Shown: positions 7,099 through 13,727 of the stretch, in pieces
How the letters are laid out: each line of letters starts with the position of its first letter
Numbering within the stretch: position 1 is the first letter of the stretch
NCBI GenBank assembly: GCA_902488785.1
Contig: CABTXJ010000013.1
Location: 1-13,727, forward strand
DNA: 13,727 nt
From: an uncultured Eubacteriales bacterium
GTDB lineage: Bacteria; Bacillota; Clostridia; TANB77; CAG-508
Direction: 5' to 3'
Translations under genes and position numbers: made by a program
Notes under the pieces: generated by a model
Databases searched by the model: none
The model's input: the letters and a program-made list of their open reading frames with translations, nothing else
Told to the model about the DNA's origin: nothing

Positions 7099-8004
7099 TT
7101 GCAAGAAAAAAATAAAGTATATGATTTAATAGTAATAGGTAAAGGACCATCAGCTATAACATGTGGAATATATACATTAAGAGCTAATATGAAAGTACTT
7201 TCAATAGGTAAGGATTTTGGAAGTATGAAAGATACTATTTGCGATAACTATTATTCAAAATATAATACTACACTAAAAGATATAGCAAAAGATGGTATGA
7301 TGCAGTTTGAAAGATTAGGTGGAGATGTATTAACAGATGAAGTAGTGGATATTGACTATGATGGAAAAAATTACATTATACAAACTATTAGAAATGGAAA
7401 ACACTATACAAAAAGAATATTTTTAGGAATAGGTATTAGAAGAAATAATATTAATATACCTGATATAAAAAAGTATGAAGGAAAAGGAGTATCATATTGT
7501 AGCATATGTGATTCTTTCCTATACAAAGGCAAAGATATAATACTTGTATGTAAGGAAGAAAATATCGAAAAAGAATTAGATATACTTACTAAAAATGTAG
7601 CTAAGATATATGTAATTACAAAAGAAGAACTAGAAGAAAAAAGAAAAAGTGATATAATTAAAAAATATAATAGTGCAAAATGTGATATAGTATTTTTAAG
7701 AGAAGATATATCTAAAATAATAGGAGAAGAATCAATAGAAAAAGTAATACTTTCAAATGATAAAGAACTTTTTGTATCTGCAATATTTGTAGCATATGGA
7801 GTAAGCACAAATATGCTTAAAGCAAAGTTTAACTTAAAAGTAGATGATGGATATATACAAGTAGATGAAAATAGGAGAACAACTATAAAAAATATATATG
7901 CAGGTGGAGATATAGTAAAAGGTATAAAACAGGTTACAAAAGCATGCTATGATGGAATGATAGCGGCATATGATATAATTAGAAAAGGAAATGAGGAAAA
8001 ATGA
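7099..8004 (+). CDS. Thioredoxin-reductase-like flavoprotein lacking NADPH-binding motifs
   Basis: A 301-residue member of the thioredoxin reductase family. The FAD domain shows YDLIVIGKGPSAITCGIY (8-25, with GKGPSA where GGGPAG is usual) and the closing IYAGGD (267-271). The redox pair is Cys134-Ser-Ile-Cys137-Asp, in YCSICDSFLYKGKD, at the family's usual place. The second nucleotide-binding fold is degenerate: after the CxxC strand the sequence is IILVCKEENIEKEL with no GxGxxA, and the NADPH phosphate-binding HRR segment is replaced by VITKEELEEK. Clostridial ferredoxin-dependent flavin thioredoxin reductases lack these same motifs, so a ferredoxin-type electron donor is a reasonable inference. 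The start is TTG with TAGGAG (7087-7092) six bases before it. The stop overlaps the gatC start as ATGA. No thioredoxin gene is adjacent. Confidence 0.88.
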   Translation: MQEKNKVYDLIVIGKGPSAITCGIYTLRANMKVLSIGKDFGSMKDTICDNYYSKYNTTLKDIAKDGMMQFERLGGDVLTDEVVDIDYDGKNYIIQTIRNGKHYTKRIFLGIGIRRNNINIPDIKKYEGKGVSYCSICDSFLYKGKDIILVCKEENIEKELDILTKNVAKIYVITKEELEEKRKSDIIKKYNSAKCDIVFLREDISKIIGEESIEKVILSNDKELFVSAIFVAYGVSTNMLKAKFNLKVDDGYIQVDENRRTTIKNIYAGGDIVKGIKQVTKACYDGMIAAYDIIRKGNEEK

Positions 8005-8288
8005 AAAAGAATATAACTAAGGAAGAAGTAGAACACGTAGCAGAACTTGCTAAAATATCATTAAATGAAAAAGAATTAGAAAATATGCAAGAAGAAATTT
8101 CTAATATATTAACATATATGGAAATATTAAATGATATAGACACAGATAATATTAAATATGAGGAGATAATGTCTACAAATACAAATATATTAAGAAAAGA
8201 TGAAGAAGTTAAGTTTGAAAATGTAGAAGGAATTAGAAAAAATAGTAATTTAGTAGATGGAATGTATCAAGTTCCTGATATGAATTAA
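8001..8288 (+). CDS. gatC: Asp-tRNA(Asn)/Glu-tRNA(Gln) amidotransferase subunit C
   Basis: GatC is the small subunit that clamps and stabilises GatA against GatB in the complex converting Glu-tRNA(Gln) to Gln-tRNA(Gln), and in many bacteria Asp-tRNA(Asn) to Asn-tRNA(Asn). The 95 residues match the family length. The start ITKEEVEHVAELAKISLNEKEL and the later ISNILTYMEILNDIDTDN are the typical GatC helices, and the C-terminus ends with the usual VPDM-like tail. GAGG (7993-7996) precedes the ATG, which overlaps the previous stop codon by 4 bases, so translation is coupled to the flavoprotein gene. gatA follows after 124 bases of A-rich spacer. Confidence 0.95.
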   Translation: MKKNITKEEVEHVAELAKISLNEKELENMQEEISNILTYMEILNDIDTDNIKYEEIMSTNTNILRKDEEVKFENVEGIRKNSNLVDGMYQVPDMN

Positions 8289-8402
8289 GAAAATTAGAAA
8301 ATCAAAAAAATAAAAAATTAAAAAATTAAAAGAATAATTAAATCAGCAAAAAAGCAAACAAAAAAGATAATAAGAAAAAAAGAAAAAAGAGATAATGAAT
8401 AA

Positions 8403-8407
8403 AGAGG
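8403..8407 (+). promoter_or_regulatory. Ribosome binding site supporting the gatA start at 8413
   Basis: AGAGG lies five bases before ATG 8413. The upstream in-frame ATG at 8395 has only a weak AAAGAG before it, and it would add six residues not expected in GatA. Confidence 0.55.
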
Positions 8408-8412
8408 TAAAA

Positions 8413-9816
8413 ATGACAATCGAAGAAATAACTAATCTTACACTAATAGAAACAATAGATAATATTAAAGAAGGAAAACTAACTAAAGAAGAAGTATATG
8501 ATGCATATTTAAAAAATATACATGAAAAAGATGAAAAAATTGGTGCATACTTAGAAGTAATAGAAGATGGTAAGAAGAATATACCAATTGCAATAAAAGA
8601 TAATATTAATGTTATTGGCACAAAAACAACATGTGCAAGTAATATATTATCAAACTATGTTAGCCCATATGATGCTACAGTTATTAAGAAATTAAAAGAA
8701 AATGATTTTTCTGTAATTGGTAAGGTAAATATGGATGAATTTGCAATGGGTGTTTCAACAGAATTTTCTGCACTTAAAGAAACATCAAACCCACATGACT
8801 TAAACAAAGTACCAGGTGGTTCTTCAGGAGGATCAGCTGCAGCTGTTGCAGGCAATATGGCACCATGTGCACTTGGAACAGATACAGGTGGATCAGTAAG
8901 GCAACCTGCTGCATATTGTGGTGTAGTTGGTTTTAAACCAAGCTATGGTATGATATCTAGATATGGAGTAACAGCATTTTCATCAAGCTTTGATCAAGTA
9001 GGAACAATAACAAAAGATGTTAAAGACTCTGCATATCTTTTAAATATACTTCAAGGAAGAGAAGATGATGTAAGGGAAGATACAACAGCAATAGAAAAAA
9101 CTAATGAAGATTATTTAGAAGGAATAGAAAATGATATTTCTAATATGAAAATTGGAGTATTTGGAAATATATTAGATAATATGCAAGAAGAAATATCTGA
9201 AAGTATAAAAAATGCTAAAGGTATATTAGAAAAGCTAGGATGTAAAGTTGAATATATAACACTTCATTTAGGAAAAGAAGTGATTTCTGTATACCATATA
9301 ATTAGCTCTGCAGAAGCAAGCTCAAATCTATCTAGATTCGATACAGTAAGATTTGGTAAAAGATCAGAAAATATTGAATCTTTAGATGATCTATATTTAA
9401 ATGGAAGAACAGAAGGATTTGGACCAGAAGTTAAGAAAAGAATACTATTAGGTACTTATGTATTAAGTGCTGGATACTATGATGCATATTATGTTAAAGC
9501 ACTAAAGGTTAAACAAAAAATAACAAATGAACTAAATGAAATATTTAAAGAATATGATGCAATATTAATGCCAGTTACAACACACACTGCACCAGAAAAA
9601 GGACATGCCTTAGCAAATAAAGAAGAAACATTCTATTCTGATATATATACATCACTTGCAAATATAATTGGAGCACCTGCAATATCAATACCAGGATATT
9701 ATGATAGTGATAACATGCCAATAGGAATAGGACTTATGGCAAAAAGATATGATGATAAAAAGCTATTGAATATAGCTAACGTACTTTTTGAAAACATAGC
9801 AAAAGAAAATAATTAG
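8413..9816 (+). CDS. gatA: Asp-tRNA(Asn)/Glu-tRNA(Gln) amidotransferase subunit A
   Basis: GatA is the glutaminase that releases ammonia from glutamine and passes it to GatB for amidation of misacylated tRNA. It is an amidase-signature protein; the catalytic Lys62 (IPIAIKDNI), cis-Ser137 (PGGSSGGSAAA) and nucleophile Ser161 (GTDTGGSVRQP) are spaced exactly as in known GatA triads (Lys, +75, +99). The core continues CGVVGFKPSYGMISRYG, and the C-terminal half contains YYDAYYVKA and ILMPVTTHTAP. The chosen start gives 467 residues; ATG 8395 would give 473. The neighbour gatC fits, but gatB does not follow: pgsA comes next after 66 bases. gatB must be elsewhere for the enzyme to work. Confidence 0.96.
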   Translation: MTIEEITNLTLIETIDNIKEGKLTKEEVYDAYLKNIHEKDEKIGAYLEVIEDGKKNIPIAIKDNINVIGTKTTCASNILSNYVSPYDATVIKKLKENDFSVIGKVNMDEFAMGVSTEFSALKETSNPHDLNKVPGGSSGGSAAAVAGNMAPCALGTDTGGSVRQPAAYCGVVGFKPSYGMISRYGVTAFSSSFDQVGTITKDVKDSAYLLNILQGREDDVREDTTAIEKTNEDYLEGIENDISNMKIGVFGNILDNMQEEISESIKNAKGILEKLGCKVEYITLHLGKEVISVYHIISSAEASSNLSRFDTVRFGKRSENIESLDDLYLNGRTEGFGPEVKKRILLGTYVLSAGYYDAYYVKALKVKQKITNELNEIFKEYDAILMPVTTHTAPEKGHALANKEETFYSDIYTSLANIIGAPAISIPGYYDSDNMPIGIGLMAKRYDDKKLLNIANVLFENIAKENN

Positions 9817-9882
9817 GTGATAGGTTATATATAATAATAATAAAATATTAATTAAAGATATATTATAGGAAAGAGGTGTATT

Positions 9883-10479
9883 ATGAATATATCAAATAAG
9901 CTAACAATACTTAGAGTAATCTTAGTTATAATAATGTTTCCAATACCATATATAATGGGAACAGAAGCTACAATAGGTAATACAGGAATATCTGTATCAA
10001 TGCTGATAGTTACAATACTATTTGCAATAGCATCATATACAGACCATTTAGATGGAAAACTTGCTAGAAAAAATAATTGGATAACAAATTTTGGAAAATT
10101 TATGGACCCACTAGCTGATAAGATATTGGTAATGGCTGCAATGCTAATGCTATTAGACTTTGGAAGAATACCTGCTTGGATACCACTAATTGTTGTATTT
10201 AGAGAATTTGCAGTATCAGGATACAGGTTTATGGCAGCTACAGAAAACCAAGTAATACCTGCATCAAAAGGTGGAAAATGGAAAACTGCTACACAAATGG
10301 TAGGATTAATCATTATGCTAATTTCACCATATGGATTTTTTGAAAAAAACATACAGAATATGACTTGGCAAATTATTACAATAATTGGAAGTATAATGCT
10401 TGTAATTTCTACAATACTTACAATAACATCAGGATGGGATTATTTAAAACATTCTAAAGAATTATTAAGTGATATGTAA
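9883..10479 (+). CDS. pgsA: CDP-diacylglycerol-glycerol-3-phosphate 3-phosphatidyltransferase
   Basis: Makes phosphatidylglycerol phosphate, the committed step to phosphatidylglycerol and cardiolipin, in the cytoplasmic membrane. The CDP-alcohol phosphotransferase signature is complete: Asp54, then DG at 57-58, AR at 61-62, Gly71, Asp75 and Asp79 (DHLDGKLAR, then GKFMDPLADK), the set that holds two metal ions and CDP. The opening NISNKLTILRVILVIIMFP is typical of PgsA. About five or six membrane helices are visible in the 198 residues, near the family's usual size. GAGG (9873-9876) stands six bases before the ATG. The function is called as PgsA over other members of the superfamily on length, the N-terminal LTILR pattern and the VFREFAVSGYR segment (about 105-115). 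Confidence 0.93.
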   Translation: MNISNKLTILRVILVIIMFPIPYIMGTEATIGNTGISVSMLIVTILFAIASYTDHLDGKLARKNNWITNFGKFMDPLADKILVMAAMLMLLDFGRIPAWIPLIVVFREFAVSGYRFMAATENQVIPASKGGKWKTATQMVGLIIMLISPYGFFEKNIQNMTWQIITIIGSIMLVISTILTITSGWDYLKHSKELLSDM

Positions 10480-10568
10480 TTTAATTAAGAAAAAGACAGA
10501 AAAAGTTAAAGTGAAAAACTAAAAAGAACAAGAAAAAAGTGAAAAACAGCAAAGCAAAAGCAAAGAAC

Positions 10569-10574
10569 AAAGGA
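10569..10574 (+). promoter_or_regulatory. Ribosome binding site supporting the ligA start at 10581
   Basis: AAAGGA lies six bases before ATG 10581. The alternative in-frame GTG at 10539 has no recognisable ribosome binding site and would only add a Lys-rich 14-residue tail. Confidence 0.6.
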
Positions 10575-10580
10575 CAAAAT

Positions 10581-12707
10581 ATGAATGTAAATGAAGAAGT
10601 ATCAAAGGTTACAAAACTAAATAAGGAAGAAGCAAAAAAACTAATTAAGAAATTATATAAAGAAGCCGAATACCATGCAGACCTATACTATAACCAAGAT
10701 AGAACAGAAATATCTGACTTTGATTACGATATAATAATACACAAATTAAAAAAGTTAGAAGAAATATATCCTGAATTAAAGAAGAAAGATACAATTACAG
10801 AAAGAGTAGGAGGACTACCTAATTCTACATTTGAAAAAGTAACACATGAAGTGCCTATGCAAAGTCTTCAGGATGTGTTTTCATATGATGAAATATATGA
10901 ATTTGACACAAGGGTAAAAAAAGATTTAGGAATACCACAAGAAGAAGATTTAGACTATGTAGTTGAAACTAAAATAGACGGACTATCTTCTTCTATTACA
11001 TATGAAAATGGTAAGCTTATTCTTGGTGCAACAAGAGGTAATGGTATAGTAGGTGAAAATGTAACTAGTAATTTAAGAGTGGTTAAAAATGTACCAAATA
11101 ATATATCATATGATGGTAAGATAATATTAAGAGGTGAAGTTTTCATGTCTAAAGCAGACTTTGAAAAACTAAATGAAGAAAATGAAAAAGAAGAAAACTC
11201 TAAAATATTTGCAAATCCAAGAAATGCAGCTGCAGGATCTTTAAGACAAAAAAAGGTAAATGAAGTTGCAAAAAGAAACCTTGATATATATATATTTAAC
11301 ATCCAATATTGTGATAAAGAATTTAAATCACACTATGAGTCATTAGAGTTTGCAAGAAAACAAGGCTTTAATATTAACAAGTATGTAAAAAGAGCAAAAG
11401 GAATAAAAGAGGCAATTGCTAAAGTAGAAGAAATAGGAAGAAAAAGACCAGATTTTACTTATGTAATAGACGGAGCAACAATAAAGGTGGATAATTTGGA
11501 ATATAGGAGAAGACTTGGAGTTACTGCAAAATACCCTAAATGGGCTGTTGCATATAAGTATCCACCAGAAAAAGTTGAAACAATAATAGAAAAGATTGAG
11601 TGTAATGTAGGAAGAACAGGAGCAGTTACACCACTTGCAGTGTTTAAAGAGCCAAAACTTGTAGATGGTTCTATGATTGCAAAAGCTACACTACATAATA
11701 TAGATATAATTAGAAAAAAAGATATTATGATAGGTGACCATGTAATTATACAAAAAGCAGGAGATGTAATACCAGAAGTACATGAAGTACTAAAAGAAAA
11801 AAGGGATGGAACACAAAAGAAATTTGAAATGCCAGAAAAATGCCCAGTATGTGGAAGCAAGTTGGTTATAGAAAATAGTACGCATAAATGTGTAAATATA
11901 GAATGCCCTGCAAGAATAAGAAGAAGTATAATACATTTTGTATCAAGAGAAAATATGAATATTGTAGGATTAGGTGAAAGTATTATAGATAAGTTATTAG
12001 AACTTAAAAAGATAACTAATGTATCAGATATATATGACTTAACCTTAGAAGACTTAATTGAAGTTAGAATAGATATCCATAATAGGGATGAAAAAGAAAT
12101 AGAAGAGGTAAAAGAACAAAACAAAAATAAAGGGAAAAAACAAGATATTGTAATAGATGAAAAAGAAGAATATAGATGGGAAAATAATATACTAAGAGAA
12201 ATTGAAGTAAGTAAAGAAAGAAATTTAAGTAATGTAATATCAGCTCTTGGCATAGATGGGCTAGGAATAGTTGTATCTAGAAGCATAGCAAATCATTTTA
12301 AAAACATTGAAAATATCATAGCGGCAAGCAAAGAAGACTTTATGAAAATAGACGGAATAGGTGAAGTACTTGCAAATAATATATATGAATTTTTTGAAAG
12401 AGAAGAAAATGTAAAACTTATTAAAGACTTGAAAGATCATGGAATTACAATGCATGAAGATATGCCAGAAGAAAAAAGCCAAAAATTAGAAGATAAAATA
12501 TTTGTAATAACTGGAACATTAAACAGGCCTAGAAAAGAAATAGAACAAAGTATATTAGAACATGGTGGAAGAACATCATCTAGTGTATCTAAAAAAACAG
12601 ATTATCTAATTGCAGGAGATAATGCAGGTTCTAAATTAGATAAGGCTAAAAAGTTAGAAATTAAAATAATAACTGAAGAAGAATTAGAAAAAATGATAGA
12701 GGACTAA
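10581..12707 (+). CDS. ligA: NAD+-dependent DNA ligase LigA with an altered HhH region
   Basis: Seals nicks in DNA during replication and repair using NAD+. Domains in order (708 residues, from ATG 10581): NAD+-binding Ia (about 10-75, with YHADLYYNQDR and ISDFDYD); adenylation domain with KIDG at 131-134 (adenylated Lys131), RGE (Glu186), NPRNAAAGSLRQ (212-223) and KYPKWAVAYKYP (about 317-328); OB fold (VGRTGAVTPLAVF, near 344); a four-Cys zinc finger (Cys421, 424, 437, 442); helix-hairpin-helix region; and a BRCT domain (about 636-708). The first HhH, normally LEGFGEKSA-like, is missing. About 50 charged residues (about 494-545) stand in its place, then the usual ISALGIDGLG and IDGIGEVLANNI hairpins continue. 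This explains a length above the usual 670. The membrane protein gene starts one base after its stop. Confidence 0.96.
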   Translation: MNVNEEVSKVTKLNKEEAKKLIKKLYKEAEYHADLYYNQDRTEISDFDYDIIIHKLKKLEEIYPELKKKDTITERVGGLPNSTFEKVTHEVPMQSLQDVFSYDEIYEFDTRVKKDLGIPQEEDLDYVVETKIDGLSSSITYENGKLILGATRGNGIVGENVTSNLRVVKNVPNNISYDGKIILRGEVFMSKADFEKLNEENEKEENSKIFANPRNAAAGSLRQKKVNEVAKRNLDIYIFNIQYCDKEFKSHYESLEFARKQGFNINKYVKRAKGIKEAIAKVEEIGRKRPDFTYVIDGATIKVDNLEYRRRLGVTAKYPKWAVAYKYPPEKVETIIEKIECNVGRTGAVTPLAVFKEPKLVDGSMIAKATLHNIDIIRKKDIMIGDHVIIQKAGDVIPEVHEVLKEKRDGTQKKFEMPEKCPVCGSKLVIENSTHKCVNIECPARIRRSIIHFVSRENMNIVGLGESIIDKLLELKKITNVSDIYDLTLEDLIEVRIDIHNRDEKEIEEVKEQNKNKGKKQDIVIDEKEEYRWENNILREIEVSKERNLSNVISALGIDGLGIVVSRSIANHFKNIENIIAASKEDFMKIDGIGEVLANNIYEFFEREENVKLIKDLKDHGITMHEDMPEEKSQKLEDKIFVITGTLNRPRKEIEQSILEHGGRTSSSVSKKTDYLIAGDNAGSKLDKAKKLEIKIITEEELEKMIED

Positions 12708-12708
12708 C

Positions 12709-13191
12709 ATGGTAAGAAGAAATAATACAAAAGATAAGAAAGATGTAAAAAATGTTAAAAAATATCATGAAGAAAAAGTAATAACTCATGTAAGGGAGGA
12801 TGTAGTAGCTAAAAGAAAAAGAAGACAAAGAAATTTTGCATATTACATACTTTCTGTGTTAGTTATTGCAATTTTAATACCATTTCTTAAAAAATATACA
12901 AATGATCCTTCTATGATGGTATATCTAACAGTATCATTACCATCAATACTAATAATGTATATTTCTTTTAATCTTAGAAAAGACTATAATATATTTTCAT
13001 ATTATACATTAATATATATAGTTGTAGCTATACTTAGTTATTATATGACAATGAAAATGAGTATAATGCCATATAGTGGATATATATTAAAACTATTTCT
13101 ACTATATCTGATAATTGGGTATATAGCTTGTGAGATATATTTAAAAATAGTTACAATGTACAAAAAGAAAAAAGTAGAAGAAAAAAGATAA
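12709..13191 (+). CDS. Small membrane protein with four predicted helices, unknown function
   Basis: A 160-residue protein I do not recognise. A basic cytoplasmic head (residues 1-42, ending AKRKRRQRN) is followed by four hydrophobic segments at about 44-60, 70-88, 97-114 and 124-148, and a short KKKK tail. With a basic head and tail, both ends should be cytoplasmic by the positive-inside rule. No catalytic motif is visible. AGAGGA at 12698-12703, inside the end of ligA, provides a ribosome binding site five bases before the ATG, and the gene begins one base after the ligA stop, so it is co-transcribed and coupled. Its ligA link looks positional, not functional. Confidence 0.8.
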   Translation: MVRRNNTKDKKDVKNVKKYHEEKVITHVREDVVAKRKRRQRNFAYYILSVLVIAILIPFLKKYTNDPSMMVYLTVSLPSILIMYISFNLRKDYNIFSYYTLIYIVVAILSYYMTMKMSIMPYSGYILKLFLLYLIIGYIACEIYLKIVTMYKKKKVEEKR

Positions 13192-13243
13192 AAAATAGAG
13201 AATAAAAAGTAAAAGAAAAAATAATAAAAAGGGTGGAAATTTT

Positions 13244-13269
13244 CAAATATATATATTATAATATATTTG
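13244..13269. other. AT-rich inverted repeat before the tRNA promoter
   Basis: CAAATATAT (13244-13252) and ATATATTTG (13261-13269) are perfect inverted copies around eight bases. No T tract follows, so it is not a classic terminator. It lies in the 143-base gap between the membrane protein gene and tRNA-His; the rest of that gap is A-rich and holds the tRNA promoter. Confidence 0.35.
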
Positions 13270-13293
13270 CTGTCAAAAAAGGCTGATTTAACC

Positions 13294-13322
13294 TTGACAA
13301 AATTATAATCATTATGTACAAT
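13294..13322 (+). promoter_or_regulatory. Strong promoter of the tRNA-His/tRNA-Gln unit
   Basis: A consensus TTGACA -35 (13294-13299), exactly 17 bases of spacer and TACAAT -10 (13317-13322) give a near-perfect sigma-A promoter. Transcription would start near 13329, about six bases before tRNA-His. It is the best promoter match in the window, as expected for a stable RNA unit. Confidence 0.85.
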
Positions 13323-13334
13323 AAGTATATTAAT

Positions 13335-13412
13335 GGTGATTATAGTGTAGTTGGTTATCACGTCAGTTTGTGGCACTGAAGGTCATGGGTTCGAATCCCA
13401 TTAATCACCCCA
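13335..13412 (+). tRNA. tRNA-His (anticodon GTG)
   Basis: The cloverleaf folds with an extra G at -1 (13335) paired to C73 (13409), the hallmark of tRNA-His. The acceptor arms are GTGATTA and TAATCAC. The anticodon stem TCAGT/ACTGA encloses the loop TTGTGGC with anticodon GTG at 13370-13372. The T arm is ATGGG, TTCGAAT, CCCAT. The D loop has the GG pair. The 3' CCA is encoded (13410-13412). Confidence 0.97.
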
Positions 13413-13413
13413 T

Positions 13414-13488
13414 AGGGCTGTCGCCAAGCGGTAAGGCAACGGACTTTGACTCCGTCATGCGCAAGTTCGAATCTTGCCAGCCCTGCCA
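13414..13488 (+). tRNA. tRNA-Gln (anticodon TTG)
   Basis: The acceptor arms AGGGCTG/CAGCCCT pair fully, starting with A1-U72, with discriminator G73 and encoded CCA (13486-13488). The anticodon stem ACGGA/TCCGT encloses CTTTGAC with anticodon TTG at 13446-13448. The D stem GCC/GGC and T arm GCAAG, TTCGAAT, CTTGC are regular. It begins one base after tRNA-His and is the substrate class of the GatCAB enzyme partly encoded in this window. Confidence 0.97.
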
Positions 13489-13490
13489 AT

Positions 13491-13517
13491 ATAGTACTTT
13501 TTAAGTACTATTTTTTT
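13491..13517 (+). terminator. Terminator of the tRNA unit
   Basis: ATAGTACTT (13491-13499) and AAGTACTAT (13503-13511) form a 9-bp perfect stem with a TTT loop, followed by a T run to 13517. It begins three bases after the tRNA-Gln CCA. Confidence 0.88.
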
Positions 13518-13619
13518 ATGGAAAAATATAAAAAAATAGGAAAATGAAATAAAAAAGTGAGAAGAAAAAAGTTAATAAAAAAAGAAAGTAGAAAGTATAA
13601 AATATATAATAAGAAATAA

Positions 13620-13648
13620 AAAAGACTGTAGCAATTACAGTCTTTTTT
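13620..13648. terminator. Terminator hairpin, possibly bidirectional
   Basis: AAAAGACTGTA (13620-13630) and TACAGTCTTTT (13636-13646) form an 11-bp perfect stem with loop GCAAT, ending in six T (13643-13648). The A-rich left flank would also serve transcripts from the right. No gene lies between it and the tRNA terminator: the 100 bases between are purine-rich and show only a nine-codon frame. Confidence 0.75.
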
Positions 13649-13664
13649 AGGCTCTTTAACATTT

Positions 13665-13703
13665 AGCTGGGATAGGTAATAATATAACTGTCCTAGCTTT
13701 TTT
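13665..13703 (+). terminator. Second terminator hairpin, similar to the one at 1793-1829
   Basis: AGCTGGGATAG (13665-13675) pairs with CTGTCCTAGCT (13688-13698) through 11 positions including two G-U wobbles, with a 12-base loop and six T (13698-13703). The CTGGGATAG core is shared with the terminator at 1793-1829. It lies 16 bases after the previous hairpin. Confidence 0.7.
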
Positions 13704-13727
13704 AAATTTATGAAAAAAAGCATAAAA

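Noticed and set aside
10539..10580. Upstream GTG start for ligA
   Set aside because: No ribosome binding site before it; ATG 10581 has AAAGGA at ideal spacing, and the extra 14 residues are only Lys/Asn-rich.
11459..12286. Long open frame (275 codons) on the minus strand within ligA
   Set aside because: It lies fully inside a well-supported ligase gene, has a Ser/Leu/Ile/Phe-rich composition typical of the reverse complement of AT-rich coding DNA, and has no ribosome binding site or family motif.
13230..13236. AGGGTGG resembling the T-box element before the tRNA genes
   Set aside because: The matching ACCGCG half and the specifier stem are absent, and no aminoacyl-tRNA-synthetase or amino acid gene follows.
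13233..13286. 17-codon frame starting GTG before the tRNA promoter
   Set aside because: No well-placed ribosome binding site, it crosses the AT-rich inverted repeat, and the product has no recognisable feature.

Overview
The window is a strongly AT-rich stretch of bacterial chromosome (clearly under one third G+C by eye). Lysine, isoleucine and asparagine codons ending in A or T dominate. The gene order, with dnaG next to the primary sigma factor gene, gatCA, monofunctional GT51 transglycosylase, CHC2 primase and NAD+-dependent ligase, points to a Bacillota member, most likely an anaerobic clostridium-like gut bacterium. The species cannot be named from this sequence.

Left end (1-1964): a protein cut by the window edge, with YcdB/YcdC-PepSY-like repeats followed by a caspase-fold (clan CD) peptidase-like domain. 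It overlaps a membrane-anchored protein of unknown family. A hairpin terminator follows. Next (1965-5744) comes the macromolecular synthesis group: dnaG (with an extended -10 box so close to the start that its mRNA may be leaderless), rpoD/sigA with a long lysine-rich N-terminal extension, and a lysine/asparagine-rich coiled-coil protein of unknown function. A bidirectional terminator separates this group from the only minus-strand gene, a small single-pass membrane protein.

Right half (6348-13191): seven plus-strand genes with no convincing terminator between them: a GT51 peptidoglycan transglycosylase (TTG start), a thioredoxin-reductase-like flavoprotein lacking the NADPH-binding motifs (TTG start), gatC, gatA, pgsA, ligA and a four-helix membrane protein. 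The thioredoxin-reductase-like gene and gatC overlap by 4 bp. gatB, the usual partner of gatCA, is not present. LigA has its first helix-hairpin-helix replaced by a charged insert. A near-consensus promoter then drives tRNA-His(GTG) and tRNA-Gln(TTG), separated by one base and followed by a terminator. The last 210 bases hold no gene but two more terminator hairpins, the second of which resembles the one at 1793-1829.

Most genes are core housekeeping: replication and repair (dnaG, ligA), transcription (rpoD), indirect Gln/Asn-tRNA synthesis (gatCA and its substrate tRNA-Gln), envelope (transglycosylase, pgsA) and redox. The best leads for new biology are the caspase-like protein with its anchored neighbour, the NADPH-motif-less thioredoxin reductase, the altered LigA and the sigma factor extension. 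No mobile element, phage gene or CRISPR array was seen.
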